The position numbers were made by a program, and so were the translations under genes. A DNA stretch of 44,890 bases, taken from positions 1-44,890 of the forward strand of contig CBDCGV010000001.1 in the NCBI GenBank assembly GCA_965216955.1, read 5' to 3'. The notes under the pieces are model-generated. The model was not told the origin of the DNA, did not search any database, and worked only from the letters and a program-made list of their open reading frames with translations. Positions 43,873 through 44,890 of the stretch are shown one piece after another (position 1 is the stretch's first letter; each line of letters opens with the position of its first letter). This DNA comes from CBDCGV01 sp965216955 (lineage in GTDB: Bacteria; Bacteroidota; Bacteroidia; Chitinophagales; JADIYW01).

Positions 43873-44890
43873 TTGACCATTAAAAATCACATATTATTTT
43901 ACATACTTTTTTTTAGTTGTTCTCTTTTTGCTCAAAAGGTATGGACTTTTGAGGATTGTGTTGAGTTTGCATTAGCAAGTAATATTCAAATTAGACAAGA
44001 ACAGTTAAATATTGACCTTCAAAAGGCAACACTTTTGCAAAGCAAAGAAGCTTTTCTGCCAAATATTAATGCAGAGATAGATCATAATTATTTTTTTGGA
44101 AGAACTATTGATCCTACAACCAATGCTTTTTTAGATAATACTATCCAAACAAATAGTTTTAGCGGAACGGCAACGGTAGATTTATTTAAAGGGCTTCAGA
44201 AGGTAAATACCTATAAAAAAAATAAGCTAGACGTTAATATTGTTGAATTAAATCAGGAAGTTTTAAAAAATGATATTCAACTTAACATTGCTACTATTTT
44301 TTTAAACATTTTAAACATAAGAGAGCAAATACAGCAAGCTAATAATCAACATGATTTAACAAGGAGCCAATACAATCAGACTAAAACATTGGTGGATGCA
44401 GGAGTGAGAGCAGAATCTGACTTGGCAGATCTTATTGCTCAATTGTCGTCAGAAGATGTTGCGATTGCCAATTTGGAATCTCAACATGAACTTGAGTTGT
44501 TGAGGTTGAAGGTTCTATTACAATTGGATTTACAAGAGGATATTAGGTTGGCCATTCCAAGTTTTCCTAAAATTGATACTACTAATGCTGTGGTCGACCC
44601 CAATGAAGTATATCAAAAGGCACTTAGTTGGCGTCCAGAGATTAAAGCTTCAGAATTAAAGAATGAAAGCAATGACTTGGCAATAAAGGTTGCGAAGGGT
44701 AATTATTCTCCAACACTTTCCTTTTTTGCTAATAGTCGCACCAATTATTCAAATCGATCATTGCTTACTGATGGCACATTTGATACAACCATTATTGGGT
44801 TGAAATCAATGATGATTTTTTCGAAATACCCGTTCCTACTCCTCGCACATATACGCCTTCTTTCTTTGAGCAACTCAACCAAAATTTATC
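43873..44890 (+). CDS. Second TolC-family efflux protein, 5' part, frame disturbed near 44798
   Basis: A TTG start (an in-frame stop lies immediately before) opens MTIKNHILFYILFF with a signal peptide ending near SLFAQ. The TolC pattern follows: TFEDCVEFALASNIQIRQEQL, LLQSKEAFLPNINAE, a second-half WRPEIKASELK and NYSPTLSFFANS. It is unrelated in detail to the TolC at 31350-32780. Around 44797-44799 the sensible reading moves to the next frame: first frame up to TFDTTIIG, then in the other frame VEINDDFFEIP, then PSFFEQLNQN. One base seems missing in that GG run. It may be a sequencing error or a frameshift mutation. The gene continues past the window. Confidence 0.8.
   Translation, partial: MTIKNHILFYILFFSCSLFAQKVWTFEDCVEFALASNIQIRQEQLNIDLQKATLLQSKEAFLPNINAEIDHNYFFGRTIDPTTNAFLDNTIQTNSFSGTATVDLFKGLQKVNTYKKNKLDVNIVELNQEVLKNDIQLNIATIFLNILNIREQIQQANNQHDLTRSQYNQTKTLVDAGVRAESDLADLIAQLSSEDVAIANLESQHELELLRLKVLLQLDLQEDIRLAIPSFPKIDTTNAVVDPNEVYQKALSWRPEIKASELKNESNDLAIKVAKGNYSPTLSFFANSRTNYSNRSLLTDGTFDTTIIGLKSMMIFSKYPFLLLAHIRLLSLSNSTKIY

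Overview
The window reads as ordinary chromosome of a Bacteroidota bacterium, probably a marine Cytophagales- or Flavobacteriales-like lineage (inference; the order is not settled). The signs are AT-rich DNA, a type IX secretion (T9SS) sorting tail on a secreted hydrolase, DUF4112/DUF4199/BatA-type proteins, an OmpA protein with thrombospondin type 3 repeats, TAnnTTTG -7 promoter boxes, and almost no Shine-Dalgarno signals. I saw no rRNA, tRNA, CRISPR array, insertion sequence, prophage or integron. No gap between genes exceeds 300 bases.

Layout. 1-648 is the 3' part of an outer-membrane protein, facing a small membrane protein. 1273-4432 (+) is a compact run: yaaA, a GH1 glycosidase, a gamma carbonic anhydrase-like protein and pdxH. 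4433-5370 (-) holds two small conserved proteins behind a good promoter. 5446-10098 (-) is a tightly coupled run: BatA/vWA protein, a dihydroorotase homologue with its metal ligands gone, a DUF4199-like protein and a polyprenyl-phosphate-type glycosyltransferase. 10274-18874 (+) is the most unusual part: a soluble GT2, a cellulose-synthase-like GT2, a GT-C membrane glycosyltransferase, and two large exported paralogues of unknown family. Both paralogues end in a domain with a conserved His...Cys pair that looks like a compact clan CD (caspase/gingipain/CHAT-like) cysteine peptidase. The run ends at a strong bidirectional terminator.

18922-24660 (-) carries the OmpA/TSP3 protein, a T9SS-exported S15/CocE-type hydrolase and lysA. 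24757-33436 (-) looks like one transcription unit: TetR regulator, TolC, membrane-fusion protein, RND pump, hemolysin III-type protein, low-molecular-weight tyrosine phosphatase and YceI, closed by a terminator. A separate marR follows, diverging from a medium-chain dehydrogenase gene. 35104-43774 (-) holds a lipoprotein subtilase homologue, an Xaa-Pro aminopeptidase, ATP-type PEP carboxykinase, dprA, a Wzi-like outer-membrane protein, mscL and a tadA-like deaminase. The right edge holds the start of a second TolC-family gene whose frame breaks near 44798.

Best candidate for something undescribed: the five-gene glycosyltransferase plus twin exported His/Cys-protein operon at 10274-18874. Its chemistry is inference; the paralogy, the repeated modules and the conserved His/Cys pair are visible in the translations.
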